From positions 58,368-122,367 of the forward strand of contig JAAYAY010000322.1 of NCBI GenBank assembly GCA_012719125.1: a stretch of 64,000 bases of DNA, in the 5' to 3' direction. The notes under the pieces were generated by a model. That model saw only the letters and a program-made list of their open reading frames with translations. It had not been told where the DNA came from and ran no database searches. How positions within the stretch are numbered: the stretch's first letter is position 1; the number at the start of each line of letters is the position of its first letter. This document shows, one piece after another, positions 17,273 to 27,700 of this stretch. This DNA comes from Planctomycetaceae bacterium. Its GTDB lineage: Bacteria; Planctomycetota; Planctomycetia; Pirellulales; Thermoguttaceae. Made by a program: the position numbers and the translations under genes.

Positions 17273-18774
17273 AACGCGATTTGCGGATCCAAACGAAGTT
17301 CTGGGCAACTACCGCGGGTATTCTCGTTCTGCTGCTGACGGCGGCTCCCGAAGTCCGGGCTCAGGCGTTCGGGTTGCCGGCCATGTCGGCCGAGACGAAG
17401 GCCTGTGTGGAGTGCCACAAGTCGGAAAACACTCCGATCTACCAGCAGTGGGGAAACAGCAAACACTATCGGGCCAATGTGGGCTGCTACGAATGCCACG
17501 CGGCCGCCGAGGGGGAAACCGACGCCTTCAACCATGAAGGCTACTGGATTGCCACGATCGTGTCACCGAAAGACTGCGCCCGCTGCCACGTGCAGGAAAC
17601 CCAGGAATTCGCCCATTCGCACCATTCCAAGGGCGCCCGGATTCTGGGATCGCTCGACAACACCCTCGCCGAGGTCGTCGAGGGGAGCCGTGGTCTGGTG
17701 ACGCCGGCCTTCCAGGGGGGCGTCAGCGCCGCCGCCGTGAGCGGCTGCTGGCAATGCCACGGCAGTGAAGTCAAGGTGCTGCCCGGCGGCAAACTCGACC
17801 CGGCGACCTGGCCGAATACCGGCATCGGCCGCATCAACCCCGACGGTTCGGAAGGCTCCTGCTCCGCCTGCCACAGTCGCCACTCCTTCTCGGCCTACCA
17901 GGCACGGCATCCCGACAACTGCGGCAAGTGCCACATGGGCCCCGATCATCCCCAGATGGAGATCTACTACGAATCGAAACACGGCATTGCCTTCCGAGCG
18001 TTCAAAGACAAACTCAACATGGACTCGGCCAAGTGGGTCGTGGGCGAAGACTATCACCTCGCCCCCACCTGTGCCACCTGCCACATGAGCGCCACCCCGG
18101 CCAAAACGGCGACGAAAGATCGCGCAGCATCTCCCGGTTTGCCTGTGACACACGACGTGGGAATGCGAATCAGTTGGAACAACCGTCCGGCAATCTCCAT
18201 CCGTCCGGAGGTCAGCGACAAGAAGATGGGACTGCCGGGCGCCAACGTCAACTGGGAAACCCGCCGCAATGCCATGAAGAACGTGTGCATCAACTGCCAC
18301 GAGCAGCAGTGGGTCGACAACTTCTACGTTCAGTACGACGGGCTCGTCGATCTGTATCATAAGAAATTCGCCGAGCCGGGTCTGGAACTCTACGGACTGG
18401 CCAAGCCGCTCATGCGTCCCGTCGAGTTTTCCAATCCGCTGGATTGGGTCTGGTACGAGATCTGGCACCACGAAGGACGCCGGGCTCGCCACGGCGCGTC
18501 GATGATGGGCCCCGACTACACCCACTGGCATGGAACCTACGAAGTCGCCAAGCATTTCTATAGCGAAATGATCCCCGAACTGGAGCATCTCGTGGCCCAA
18601 GGCAAGAGTTCGGGCGACGCCCAGAAGGCCGCGGCCGCCCAAGCCCTTGAAAAGAAAATCGGCGAGGTCCTCACCTCCCCCAACCACGCCTGGTATCTGA
18701 ACCGAATGGATCCGGCCGAGAAGGCGGAACGCGAACGCCGTCAGAAGGAGTTCCAGGATCGATACGCGAAATAG
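17269..18774 (+). CDS. Octaheme cytochrome c of the hydroxylamine oxidoreductase (HAO) family
   Basis: 501 residues, signal peptide (FWATTAGILVLLLTAAPEVRAQA), then eight CxxCH motifs at residues 46, 73, 103, 160, 198, 218, 268 and 340. Number, spacing and the C-terminal helical region with MMGPDYTHWHGTYEVAK (412-428) match HAO-like octaheme enzymes. Family members either oxidise hydroxylamine or hydrazine (with a Tyr cross-linked to the P460 heme) or, like epsilon-HAO, reduce nitrite or hydroxylamine without the cross-link. Co-translation with an NrfD/ferredoxin quinol module favours the reductive direction here. Which tyrosine, if any, could cross-link was not resolved by eye. Confidence 0.88.
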   Translation: MKRDLRIQTKFWATTAGILVLLLTAAPEVRAQAFGLPAMSAETKACVECHKSENTPIYQQWGNSKHYRANVGCYECHAAAEGETDAFNHEGYWIATIVSPKDCARCHVQETQEFAHSHHSKGARILGSLDNTLAEVVEGSRGLVTPAFQGGVSAAAVSGCWQCHGSEVKVLPGGKLDPATWPNTGIGRINPDGSEGSCSACHSRHSFSAYQARHPDNCGKCHMGPDHPQMEIYYESKHGIAFRAFKDKLNMDSAKWVVGEDYHLAPTCATCHMSATPAKTATKDRAASPGLPVTHDVGMRISWNNRPAISIRPEVSDKKMGLPGANVNWETRRNAMKNVCINCHEQQWVDNFYVQYDGLVDLYHKKFAEPGLELYGLAKPLMRPVEFSNPLDWVWYEIWHHEGRRARHGASMMGPDYTHWHGTYEVAKHFYSEMIPELEHLVAQGKSSGDAQKAAAAQALEKKIGEVLTSPNHAWYLNRMDPAEKAERERRQKEFQDRYAK

Positions 18775-18823
18775 CTCGCCATGATTCCGCCGCTGTTCCT
18801 TTCGGGCTGAGTGACAGACTGCC

Positions 18824-20059
18824 ATGTGCCCTGGCGAAGATTCACCTTCCGATGCGAGCCGGTACGCCGATCGTTTGAAGCAGCTTCGCGCCGTCGCTAC
18901 CTCGCTTCAGAAAGGTCATTCGCCCGGCCAATTGCGGACGAGCTTCCAGGACGCCCTCGCCGGGGCAACCGTAGCGCAGACCGGTTCGCTCCTTCTGGAA
19001 CTCGTGGGCGAAGGAGTCGGCAGAGAAACGCTGCGAACGCTCATCGAGTGGTTTGGTGAATCGTGGCCGGAATCCAACTATCCCGGCGCCGATCCGACCC
19101 GTGCCGCGGGGCATCCGCTGGAGATCCTCCGCCGCGAAAACGAGGCCCTGCAGTTGCGAGTGGACCAATGCCGGACTGCAATGCAGGAGGTGCCCGGTTC
19201 GAGCGGAGCATTCGCTCAGGCCCGCGACGCCTTTCGCGATTTGTCGGAAGTCGACAGTCACTATCGCCGCCAGGAGTTCCTGCTTTTCACGCGACTGGAA
19301 TCTCATGGGTTCATTCGACCGGGCCGCATCCTGTGGGCGGCCCACGACGAGATCCGCCAGTGGCTCAAGTATCTCGCGCTGCAGTTCGCCGCGGACGACT
19401 TCGACGCAGACGGACTCCTCGCACTGGCCGATTCGGTGGTCGAGCCGCTGTTGGACGATCTGGTCTGGATGATCTACCTGGAAGACCGCTTGCTCCTCCC
19501 GATGGCCTGTGAGACGCTGAATGATTCGGACTGGGCGATTGTCCGCCGACATTCCCCGAAGATCGGCTGGTGCCTCGTCGACCCGGGTTGCAGCGATCAG
19601 CAGCCCCAACCGCCCGATCGCCAGGGCATCGCGGCCGAAGGACGCGAGGTGCTGTTTTCCACCGGTCTCTTGAACGCCGAGATTCTCGCCCGGATCCACG
19701 CCGCCCTGCCGGTCGACTTGACGTTGGTCGATGCAGACGACCGCGTTCGCTACTTCAGCGAAGGATCGCGGCCGGTGTTCTACCGGAGCGAAGCGATTCT
19801 CGGCCGGGACGTTCGCTGTTGCCATCCTCCCCGGAGCGTCCACTACGTGGATCAGATCCTGTCGGATTTCAAGGCGGGGCGACAAACGTCGGCCCAGTTC
19901 TGGAAGCACCTGGGCGACCGCTTCATTCACATCCGCTTCGTCGCCGTCCGCGATGGGGATGGCCGATACCTGGGCACCCTGGAAATTGCCCAGGATATCA
20001 CGCACCTGCGGGCACTCGAAGGGGAGCAGACTCAACTGCGTTACGACCCGGTCGGATAG
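18824..20059 (+). CDS. DUF438 / hemerythrin-like / PAS domain protein
   Basis: 411 residues in three parts: a DUF438-like N-terminal region (~12-80, with GHSPGQLRTSFQDAL), a hemerythrin-like four-helix region (~95-235) with H146 in VDSHYRRQEFLLF, H174 and E220 in YLEDRLLLPMA as possible metal ligands, and a C-terminal PAS domain (~282-400; LTLVDADDRVRYFSEGSRPV). Proteins of this layout occur in anaerobes beside oxygen- or NO-responsive genes. There is no kinase or DNA-binding domain, so it may act as a sensor or scavenger. It starts 49 bp after the octaheme gene on the same strand and is probably part of the operon. Confidence 0.82.
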   Translation: MCPGEDSPSDASRYADRLKQLRAVATSLQKGHSPGQLRTSFQDALAGATVAQTGSLLLELVGEGVGRETLRTLIEWFGESWPESNYPGADPTRAAGHPLEILRRENEALQLRVDQCRTAMQEVPGSSGAFAQARDAFRDLSEVDSHYRRQEFLLFTRLESHGFIRPGRILWAAHDEIRQWLKYLALQFAADDFDADGLLALADSVVEPLLDDLVWMIYLEDRLLLPMACETLNDSDWAIVRRHSPKIGWCLVDPGCSDQQPQPPDRQGIAAEGREVLFSTGLLNAEILARIHAALPVDLTLVDADDRVRYFSEGSRPVFYRSEAILGRDVRCCHPPRSVHYVDQILSDFKAGRQTSAQFWKHLGDRFIHIRFVAVRDGDGRYLGTLEIAQDITHLRALEGEQTQLRYDPVG

Positions 20060-20103
20060 CGTGAAGAGGCGTCGCCCGCCTGCCGGCAAACGGCCCGCGG
20101 CGG

Positions 20104-20760
20104 CTACTTCGCGGTCCCGTACTCCTTCTGGATCTGCGTCTTGGGAGCCTTGAGCAGGGAAGCGTACGGCGAACCGTGCATCGCGTGGCAGGTCTCGCAC
20201 GACCTGAGCGGCTGGATGAGTTCCTGATGGGTGTCCTTCACCTCGCGGTCCGTGTGGCAAGTCATGCAGGAATCGGGGATCGAGACCTTGCCCACCAGCA
20301 TGCGTCCCTCGCGGGTCTCGGCGTCGTGGCACTCGGCGCAGCGATCCTTCTCGGCACTCATGGTGTGGACGCGCAGAACCTTCCAGTCGGAAGGCCCGTC
20401 GTGCTCCATTTCGTTCAGGGCCACGCAGAGTCGAACGTTGCGATCGCCGATCTTCACCCGGTGGATTCCGGGGCTCAGATGCACGTGTCCCACACGAATC
20501 GGGGCGTCGTAGAACTCCTCCCAGGGAACGGCCCGCGAATTGACCTGCAAGTCGGCCTTCTCCCCACGATAGATGACGTCGATATTGCCCGAGAGCAACA
20601 CCGCGCAGTCTGGCGGAAAGACGACCTTCGGTTCCTCTTTTTGGGCCCGGTCAGCAGACTCCTTGGTCGCCGCCATCAACGTCGTCGCCAGCACGCCCAC
20701 TCCGACGAGAAGAAGCAGTGCGAGCCGAGGGGGGCGTTGGCGGCGATATGCGTGCATCAT
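20104..20760 (-). CDS. Triheme cytochrome c with N-terminal beta-rich domain
   Basis: 218 residues. An N-terminal signal or anchor (LALLLLVGVGVLATTLMA) is followed by a ~90-residue beta-rich stretch (SGNIDVIYRGEKADLQVN) with a conserved His-rich segment, then three heme sites CAECH (141-145), CMTCH (165-169) and CETCH (188-192), as in doubled-CxxCH cytochromes. It is convergent with the octaheme operon and probably serves the same periplasmic electron transfer, but under a separate promoter. Function beyond electron transfer is not shown. Confidence 0.82.
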   Translation of the reverse strand: MMHAYRRQRPPRLALLLLVGVGVLATTLMAATKESADRAQKEEPKVVFPPDCAVLLSGNIDVIYRGEKADLQVNSRAVPWEEFYDAPIRVGHVHLSPGIHRVKIGDRNVRLCVALNEMEHDGPSDWKVLRVHTMSAEKDRCAECHDAETREGRMLVGKVSIPDSCMTCHTDREVKDTHQELIQPLRSCETCHAMHGSPYASLLKAPKTQIQKEYGTAK

Positions 20761-20992
20761 CGAGGGGCTCCGCTTTCTCCCTGGACCGGTGGAATCAGTC
20801 CGTTTCGGGCGAACGGGCTGGCGTCCAACCCTCGAATCTAATGGGTCGGGCAGCGCGAATCAAGACGAGAAAGGCCTCTGCGGGGGTGACCGCCTGGTCC
20901 GATCGGGTGGAAGAAGGCGTGAGGATGGCGAAAGCCGGTACCTGAGGCATTCGCGTTGCAGGCCAATCCCTCCGGCGCACTATGTGTGTTGC

Positions 20993-21068
20993 GTGGCACG
21001 CTCAGAGCGGAGCGATGGGCGTGGATGGTCGAATCACCACGCCCATCGCTCCGTTCTAAGCGTGCCAC
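20993..21068. repeat. Long imperfect inverted repeat (32-bp arms, 12-base loop)
   Basis: The arms 20993-21024 and 21037-21068 match at 30 of 32 positions (one C/A mismatch, one G-T pair) around the loop 21025-21036. The outer ends are GTGGCACGCT and AGCGTGCCAC. It lies 16 bp past the stop of the small minus-strand ORF and has no T-tract, so it may be a REP/MITE-like dispersed repeat or a strong bidirectional hairpin. Elsewhere in 20761-21084 I see nothing. Confidence 0.8.
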
Positions 21069-21084
21069 CCGGGGATAATTCGGG

Positions 21085-21279
21085 CTAAACGGTCGTCTTG
21101 CCTGCTCCCTGAAGGCTCTCGAGGCGAAGAATCTCGGAAATGATCGGCGTCCCGTTCGGTAGCGGCTGGTTGGCCGGAATCCCCTTGAGGTTCTTCAGAT
21201 AGCTGATGACCTTGTCTCGATGCTCGGGGTGACGAATCAACCCCATGAGGTCTTCTCGCCGCTTTTTTGGATCGTTCAT
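21085..21279 (-). CDS. Small hypothetical protein (64 aa)
   Basis: A short, charged protein (MNDPKKRREDLMGLIRH ... DKVISYLKNLKGIPANQ) with no membrane segment or known motif. The amino-acid composition is that of a folded helical protein rather than a shadow frame, and no longer gene overlaps it. No ribosome site is visible. It is divergent from the HzsA-related gene. Function unknown. Confidence 0.45.
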   Translation of the reverse strand: MNDPKKRREDLMGLIRHPEHRDKVISYLKNLKGIPANQPLPNGTPIISEILRLESLQGAGKTTV

Positions 21280-21504
21280 GATGATGGGAGGTGAGTCAGT
21301 GCAGCCCCGTGGAACTCCATCGAGAAGATTCGTCCAGCTCGCGCAGGTCTCTTCATCGTGTGGGAAAGTCTACCGATTGCGCCCGGCTGTTTGGGGGAGC
21401 CGCGGGCGCTGTATTCCGCGGGACAGTCGATTATCATTGGTCCCAGTTGGCGACTTGATGGAAGACTCGTGCTCGGCACTCACGGGGAATGCGGGAGGAG
21501 AAAC

Positions 21505-24336
21505 ATGAGGTCTTTGTCCATCTCACGTAACTTGCACCGTTCCTGCAGTGGAACGTGGAAAGGGCCGTTTCCGGCCGGAATGCTTCTGCTCGCAAGTACG
21601 ACGTTCGCCCTTTGCCCTGTCGACCAGACGTCGGCAGGCACTCCGCAAGAGCTATCTGCGCGATTGGCCAAAGAACCCGACAAGGCGGTCGATATCGTTC
21701 GCGAGTGTGCTGCGACCGAGTCATCGGCAACCGTAGGCCATGCCGCGGAAGCACTTTGGTATTTGGCCCAGAAGGGCGGCCTGACCAACGACCTTGCCGA
21801 GTTGGCTGCTGCGTGGCTGAACGCGGACGACCCGTTCGTTCGCGCTTTGGCAGACTGGGCCATCTCGATCAAGGTGGGGCTGGAGAACGGCGGCCAGGAG
21901 GAACGCTGGCCCGGCAGGGCCCCACCCACCTGGTTCGGGCGCTGGGCCGCACAATCGCCCCAGGAGATGCTGGAGAACGACTATGCGCGGTTCCTGATTT
22001 CGTGGAACGGGCATCGCAGTTCTCAGGGAATTGCCTCGTCCGTTTCGCAGATCATTTCACGTGCGCAAGGAGCCGCGGGCGAAGTCCTGCCCACCGCATC
22101 CGAAGCGACTGCGGCCGTGGTTCGCGGGCAGCTCGATGAACTGGCCGCAATCGAGCGGCAGTTGGCTGCGAGTCTTGCCGACGAACCGCAGAACCTGACG
22201 AAGCACCGGCGGTTCTGGATCGACGCCAGGCTGGCCGCTCGCCCGATCGTCCTGGCAAATCCGGCGGTCGACTTCGAATCGCTGGTGTTCGTCAAGCGGC
22301 ATTCGGCGCATTCCCATCGAAACATCACCGGGTCGCAGTATCCGTGGGTCCACAAGCCGGGCGGCGACATCTGCATCCAGAGGGGCCTCGACATGGGAGC
22401 GCCCATTCAAACCGTTCTTAACGGCCGGTTGGGGCCCGGGCACGTCCACGGCATCGATCTCTGGTGGGATGCCGATCGAGTCGTGTTCGGATTTGCCGCG
22501 CAGGCGGACTGGCCGCCGCCCTGCGACAGCGTGGCGGGAAACTGCGTCTTCGATCTGCGCGGCACGCAGGAGCCGACCCACATTTACGAGATCGGCTTGA
22601 ACGGGGAAGGGCTACGTCCGTTGACGAACCACCCCTACTGGAGCGACTCGGAACCAACCTACTGCGCCAACGGCGACGTCGTCTTTGCGTCGGATCGATC
22701 GGGCAGAAGTTCCGAATGCGGAAGATTCAGCGCCGATCACACGGTCGTCAACCTCTACCGGGTGACCGCCGACGGCGCAACCGTCGAATTGCTGAACGAC
22801 AACAAGGACATCGACCGGTATCCCCACAGCCTCGACAACGGCCTGATCGCCTACACACGCTGGGAGTACCAGGAACGGCATTTCTTTGAGGTTCATGCCT
22901 TGTGGACCATGCGACCCGACGGGACCATGGCCGACGCCGTCTTCAATCAACACATCAAGGCTCCCTACGGTCTCCGCGATACGCGGAGCGTCCCGGGCAG
23001 TCGGTTGCTCGTGTCGATCGCGACGGGACACCATACGTTCGCCTACGGCCCGGTCGTCCTGGTCGATCCTTCGGGGGGGCCGAACTGGCCGGCAGGGATC
23101 CGAAGCGTGACACCTCATTCTCTGCCCCAGGAAGGTCCGCCTCCCGGACCGGCCGTGGCGGAAGGGGGCGTGCCCGATCGCGGGGGCTTGTATCAGACTC
23201 CGTGGGCACTCTCCGAGCACTGCTTTCTCGCCTCCTACTCGCACGCAATTCCTCCCTCCACAACCAGAGGCGGCGACAATGCGACAGGATTTTCGATCTA
23301 CCTGCTCGACGTTCACGGCAACAAGGAACTGATCCATCGCGATCCGGTCTATTCGTGCGCTTTCCCCATGCCTCTCAGAAAGCGTCCGCGGCCGCCGATC
23401 GTTCCGCAGAACGCCTCTGCCGAGAACAAGAGCGTCTGTTATGTGCCGAACGTGTATCGGGGCCTTGAGGACGCGGAGAAGGGAACCGTCAAGTTTCTGC
23501 GGATCTCCCAACGGGTGGGCTGGCCGTTGGATGACAAGATCGGAGCGATGCGTTGGATCCCCGGGAATGCCTGGGAGAACCAATTCGGCTACTGGGCGTG
23601 GGCTCCGGTGCGGGTGATCGGAACCGTGCCTGTTGAGGAGGACGGATCGGCGCTGTTCGAGGTCCCCGCCAACGAGGCGATCTACTTTCAGGCGTTGGAT
23701 GAGAACCTGATGGAGATCCGCCGGATGCGGAGTCATGTTACGCTTCGCCCCGGCGAGACACGCGGATGTGTCGGCTGCCATGAGACGCAAGCCGTCACGC
23801 CGGCGGCAGAACGGGAGACCCCGTTGGCCATGCGGCGCGACCCAAGTGTCCCGCAACCTCCGCCTTGGGGCGCAGATCGCCTGCTGGGTTACGAATGGCT
23901 CGTGCAGCCGATCTTCGACCGTCACTGCACTCGCTGCCACGGCGGAACCGAACCTGACGGTGGAATCGATCTGTCGGGGACCCGAGCGGCAGATGGATTG
24001 ATGCAGTCCTTTCATGCGATCTTCGGCCGGAATTCACAGGGAAAAACCGGCAAATCCTACGTTTCCGTGTCGAATCGGTTTGGTGATGCGTCGGTGAGTG
24101 TCGCCAAGGGATTCGGGTCGCACAAGAGCCGGCTGATCGGTGTCCTGCTCGATGATTCCAAACATCTGGCTGAGGTCGACCTGTCCGACGAAGAGTGGTA
24201 TTCTCTGGTAACCTGGGTCGATGCCAACGCCCCCTACCATGACCGGTTCTTCAACCGCCGTCCGGCAAGCGGCCCCCCGGTGCGAAACGTGGAAACGCGA
24301 TTCCCGCTGGACGCGGTTGGCCATCTCGCCCGATAG
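21505..24336 (+). CDS. HzsA-related PD40 / c-type cytochrome domain protein
   Basis: 943 residues; ATG 21505 has GGGAGGAG directly upstream, so the earlier frame start is unlikely. A signal segment (GMLLLASTTFALCP) is followed by ~200 helical residues, then a PD40/TolB-like beta-propeller region (DLWWDADRVVFGFAAQ; GDVVFASDRSG; DNGLIAYTRWEYQER). The C-terminal third has the hydrazine-synthase-alpha-like middle domain and two heme-type motifs, CVGCH (755-759) and CTRCH (808-812). This family is common in aerobic planctomycetes where it is not hydrazine synthase; substrate unknown. No HzsB/C partner is present. Confidence 0.8.
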   Translation: MRSLSISRNLHRSCSGTWKGPFPAGMLLLASTTFALCPVDQTSAGTPQELSARLAKEPDKAVDIVRECAATESSATVGHAAEALWYLAQKGGLTNDLAELAAAWLNADDPFVRALADWAISIKVGLENGGQEERWPGRAPPTWFGRWAAQSPQEMLENDYARFLISWNGHRSSQGIASSVSQIISRAQGAAGEVLPTASEATAAVVRGQLDELAAIERQLAASLADEPQNLTKHRRFWIDARLAARPIVLANPAVDFESLVFVKRHSAHSHRNITGSQYPWVHKPGGDICIQRGLDMGAPIQTVLNGRLGPGHVHGIDLWWDADRVVFGFAAQADWPPPCDSVAGNCVFDLRGTQEPTHIYEIGLNGEGLRPLTNHPYWSDSEPTYCANGDVVFASDRSGRSSECGRFSADHTVVNLYRVTADGATVELLNDNKDIDRYPHSLDNGLIAYTRWEYQERHFFEVHALWTMRPDGTMADAVFNQHIKAPYGLRDTRSVPGSRLLVSIATGHHTFAYGPVVLVDPSGGPNWPAGIRSVTPHSLPQEGPPPGPAVAEGGVPDRGGLYQTPWALSEHCFLASYSHAIPPSTTRGGDNATGFSIYLLDVHGNKELIHRDPVYSCAFPMPLRKRPRPPIVPQNASAENKSVCYVPNVYRGLEDAEKGTVKFLRISQRVGWPLDDKIGAMRWIPGNAWENQFGYWAWAPVRVIGTVPVEEDGSALFEVPANEAIYFQALDENLMEIRRMRSHVTLRPGETRGCVGCHETQAVTPAAERETPLAMRRDPSVPQPPPWGADRLLGYEWLVQPIFDRHCTRCHGGTEPDGGIDLSGTRAADGLMQSFHAIFGRNSQGKTGKSYVSVSNRFGDASVSVAKGFGSHKSRLIGVLLDDSKHLAEVDLSDEEWYSLVTWVDANAPYHDRFFNRRPASGPPVRNVETRFPLDAVGHLAR

Positions 24337-24778
24337 CGTGCCGTAACACGTGCTGGCGCCACAGGTTGCGGCATTCGACAGTCTCCAAGGGAACTTCTAG
24401 CCGAGATGGGACGTCTAATCGGCGGTACATTGTGTGCGCGAGCGCGTGCTCCACGGCCAGGGGCGGAACGCGAAAGTCCCGGTGGATCGAAGCCCTTCTC
24501 TCTGACCTTGGCAGTGGGATCTTCGCGTTCGTGGTGATAGAATGAGGATATATCGCGGTTGTAACGGCGCGGTGGGACGGGAATGCTGACGTTGTGGGCT
24601 GCGCAGACCGCCAAGAGCCACCGGATGGCCGCACCGGCCTTTTCTTCTCGCGATCAAAAAGGAACAGTCTCCTCGTCGGAACCCGAGGCGTCGGCAGTGA
24701 GAGAGGACGCGCTGCAGGCATTGCCGTTGTTGACGAGGGCTCGTCACAAGCCAAATGCCAGAGCGTGGTCACTCAGCT
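24337..24778. other. Gene-free stretch
   Basis: About 440 bp between two large same-strand genes. Only poorly coding overlapping frames are present; I see no RNA gene, strong hairpin or clear promoter. Confidence 0.5.
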
Positions 24779-27700
24779 ATGAAACGGATCCGAAGATCCC
24801 GCAATTTGGTGGTGGAGACCCTGGAGAACCGGCAACTCCTGTCGGGAGACGGCCTGCAAGGGGGGGGGGCCTTCGATCCGAGCGCGCTTGAGCAGGAGAT
24901 GCTCGAGCACCTCAATCGCATGCGGATCGCCCCCCAGGCGGAACTGGATATTCTCTTTACGGACGCCAGTCAGGCAATCGCCCGCGATCCTGACGCACGC
25001 CTCGCGGTCACGCTTTACGAAGATCCCTCCCCCCAAGAGATTGAGGCAGACTGGTCTAGACTCTCCTCAGTCCAGCCTCTGGCCTGGAGCACGTCGCTCT
25101 ACGATGCGGCCTACGCCCACACCAACTTGATGGTCCAGTACGACTCTCAGTCGCATCTTCTGCCGGGTGAGTTGTCGTTGGCTCAGCGCCTCGTGGCTGC
25201 CGGATATGAGGGGTCGGCCGTGGGCGAGAACGTCTTCGCCTACATGAACAACGTGTTCCACGGCCATTCGGCCTTCTCGATCGACTGGGGGGTCCCGAAT
25301 CGCAGCCATCGCGACAACATGATGGCGTCCACGTTTCGCGAGGTGGGAATCTCGATCGTCGGTGACGAAAATGAAGTGAGCCAGGTGGGACCGCTGCTCG
25401 TCACCCAGGATTACGGGGACGGGCGAAACCTGGAGAATCCCTATCTGCTGGGCGTCGTGTGGGACGATACGAACGACAACGGCTGGTACGACGCGGGAGA
25501 AGGGTTCAGCGACGTCGAGTTCCTCATTGAGGGAACCGGCGGGACCTTCACGACCACTTCCATGACGGCCGGCGGATATCAAACGCTCATTCCAGCCGGA
25601 TCGTACACGATCACCGCCTATGGCGGCCAATTGCCGTCGCCGATGGTCGTTCGAGACGTGTCGATCAGCAATGCGAACGTGAAGGTCGATTTCGAGTACG
25701 ACCCTTATCAGAGTCAGGCCCCGCTGGTCGATCTGAACGGACCGGCTGAGACGGGAGTCGATTACCAGACGACCTTCTACGAAGGCTCACCGGCGATCCC
25801 GGTGGCGGCAGTCGACGCGACCGTCACGGACGACGACGATGAGCAAATCGTGTCGTTGACCGCAACGATCACGAACATGTTCGATCCGGGCGAATACCTG
25901 TCCGTGGACACGACGGGAACGTCCATCGCGGCCGACTACGACGCCAATTCGGGAGTGCTCACCCTGAGTGGGGCCGCCGCCGTGGGCGAGTATCAACAGG
26001 TACTCGCCACCTTGAGCTACGGCAATCTTGCCGTCGGCCCCGACGAGACGCCTCGCGTGATCGAGGTCGAGGCCTCGGACGGTACGTACCTCGGCCCCAC
26101 GGCCGTGGCGACGGTTGGCGTCGTGCGAACCACGCTGCCCGAACTTGCGATCGACGACGTGCAGGCCGAGGAGCACAACGACGGTTCCACAACCTACCAG
26201 TTCACCGTATCGATGTCGGATACGATGATTCGAACGGTCACTGTGGATTTTGCCACGGAAGACGATTCGGCCACCGCCGGCAGCGACTATGAGGCCGTGA
26301 CCGAAACCTTGGAGTTCGCCCCCGGCCAGACCGTACAAACCGTGTCGATCACCTTGATCGACGACGAAGTGAGGGAAGGCACGGAGACGTTCTTCGGGAA
26401 GCTGTCGAACGCGGTCGGTGCCACGATCACCAAGGGCGTCGGCACGTGTACGATCGCCGACGACGACCCGCTGACCAAGTTGGGCGGAGTCGACTTCCTC
26501 GGTATTCGGGGGCTCGACCTGGCAAGCATGTCGGCCATTTACGAACTGACCACGACCCACGAGGGGATCCTGTCGGTCGAGGCATCGGGCGACAGCGAAA
26601 GCGAGATCACTCTCACGCTGTACGACCAGGACTGGTCACCCGAGGCCGTTCTGATGGTCGTCTCGACGGGCGGGATCGCGCGTTTCGATCTGCCCAATGT
26701 GGCCGTCGGCCAGACGTACATCCTCGAGGTGACGGGGACGGCGGCGGACGCGGATCTGCTGCTGGGCAACGTCGTCCAGCAGACCGGCAAGACGGTTTCC
26801 GTCGTGGGGACGAGCGTGGACGACGTTCTTCAGTTCACGGCCGGCGACTCGCTGCAGTTCGAGTTCAACGGGTTGGCGTACTCCTATCCGTGGGACGAAG
26901 CGGATACGCTCACATTCGGCGGCGGAGAGGGTCAGGATCAGGCTGCGCTAACCGGGAGTGCGGGCGACGACACGGCCAGACTGTTCCCTTTGAGCGGCTA
27001 CCTCTCGGGCAACGGCTACCTCGTGTCCCTGACCGAAATTGAGGCGATCCAGATCGCCAGCGGCGGCGGAAACGATATGGTTCAACTCTACGATTCGCCG
27101 GGCGACGAGACCTTCTCTGCCGGCGAAACCGGCAACGGCAGCATGTCGGGAGAGGGATTCGTCAATTCCGTGAGCCAGTTCGCCACGATTCTCGGCTACG
27201 CCACGGGCGGTGGTGAAGATTCCGCCCAACTGGTCGGAACCGAGAATTACGATGAGTTCATCGGCAAGCCCGACATCAGCAAGTTGGTGAGCGACGGCCT
27301 GTATCTGCGGGCGAAGATGTTCGATCACGTTTCTGTTATCGGTAACGGCGGCGATTGGGACTTCGCCCGAATCTATGGCGACAAGGGCGTCGAGCATTTC
27401 GTGGGCCGGCCCAACTCCGGAGAGATGGTGGGGGAAGGCTTCCACTATCAGGTCGACGGTTTCTATTCCGTGCACGGGTATTCCCGCGGAAAGAACAACG
27501 ACGATACCGCAGTCCTCATCGACTCGCCGGGCAACGACACGCTGGTGATGAACTACGAGTTCGCCAAGATCTACGGGGACGGATTCTTCACTCGGGCCAA
27601 GTACTTCCCAACCGTCGAGGTCGATGGAACGGGCGAGGGATTTGACTGGGCTCGCCTGAAAGACTCGGCAGGCGACGACGTGGTCGTCATCGACGTCGCG

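Noticed and set aside
14325..24336. Anammox locus
   Set aside because: An HAO-like enzyme and an HzsA-related protein are both present, but HzsB/C and hydrazine dehydrogenase partners are absent from the window and both families are widespread outside anammox bacteria.
24251..24772. 173-codon minus-strand frame between two large genes
   Set aside because: Overlaps the end of the HzsA-related gene, Arg/Pro-rich, no ribosome site or domain.
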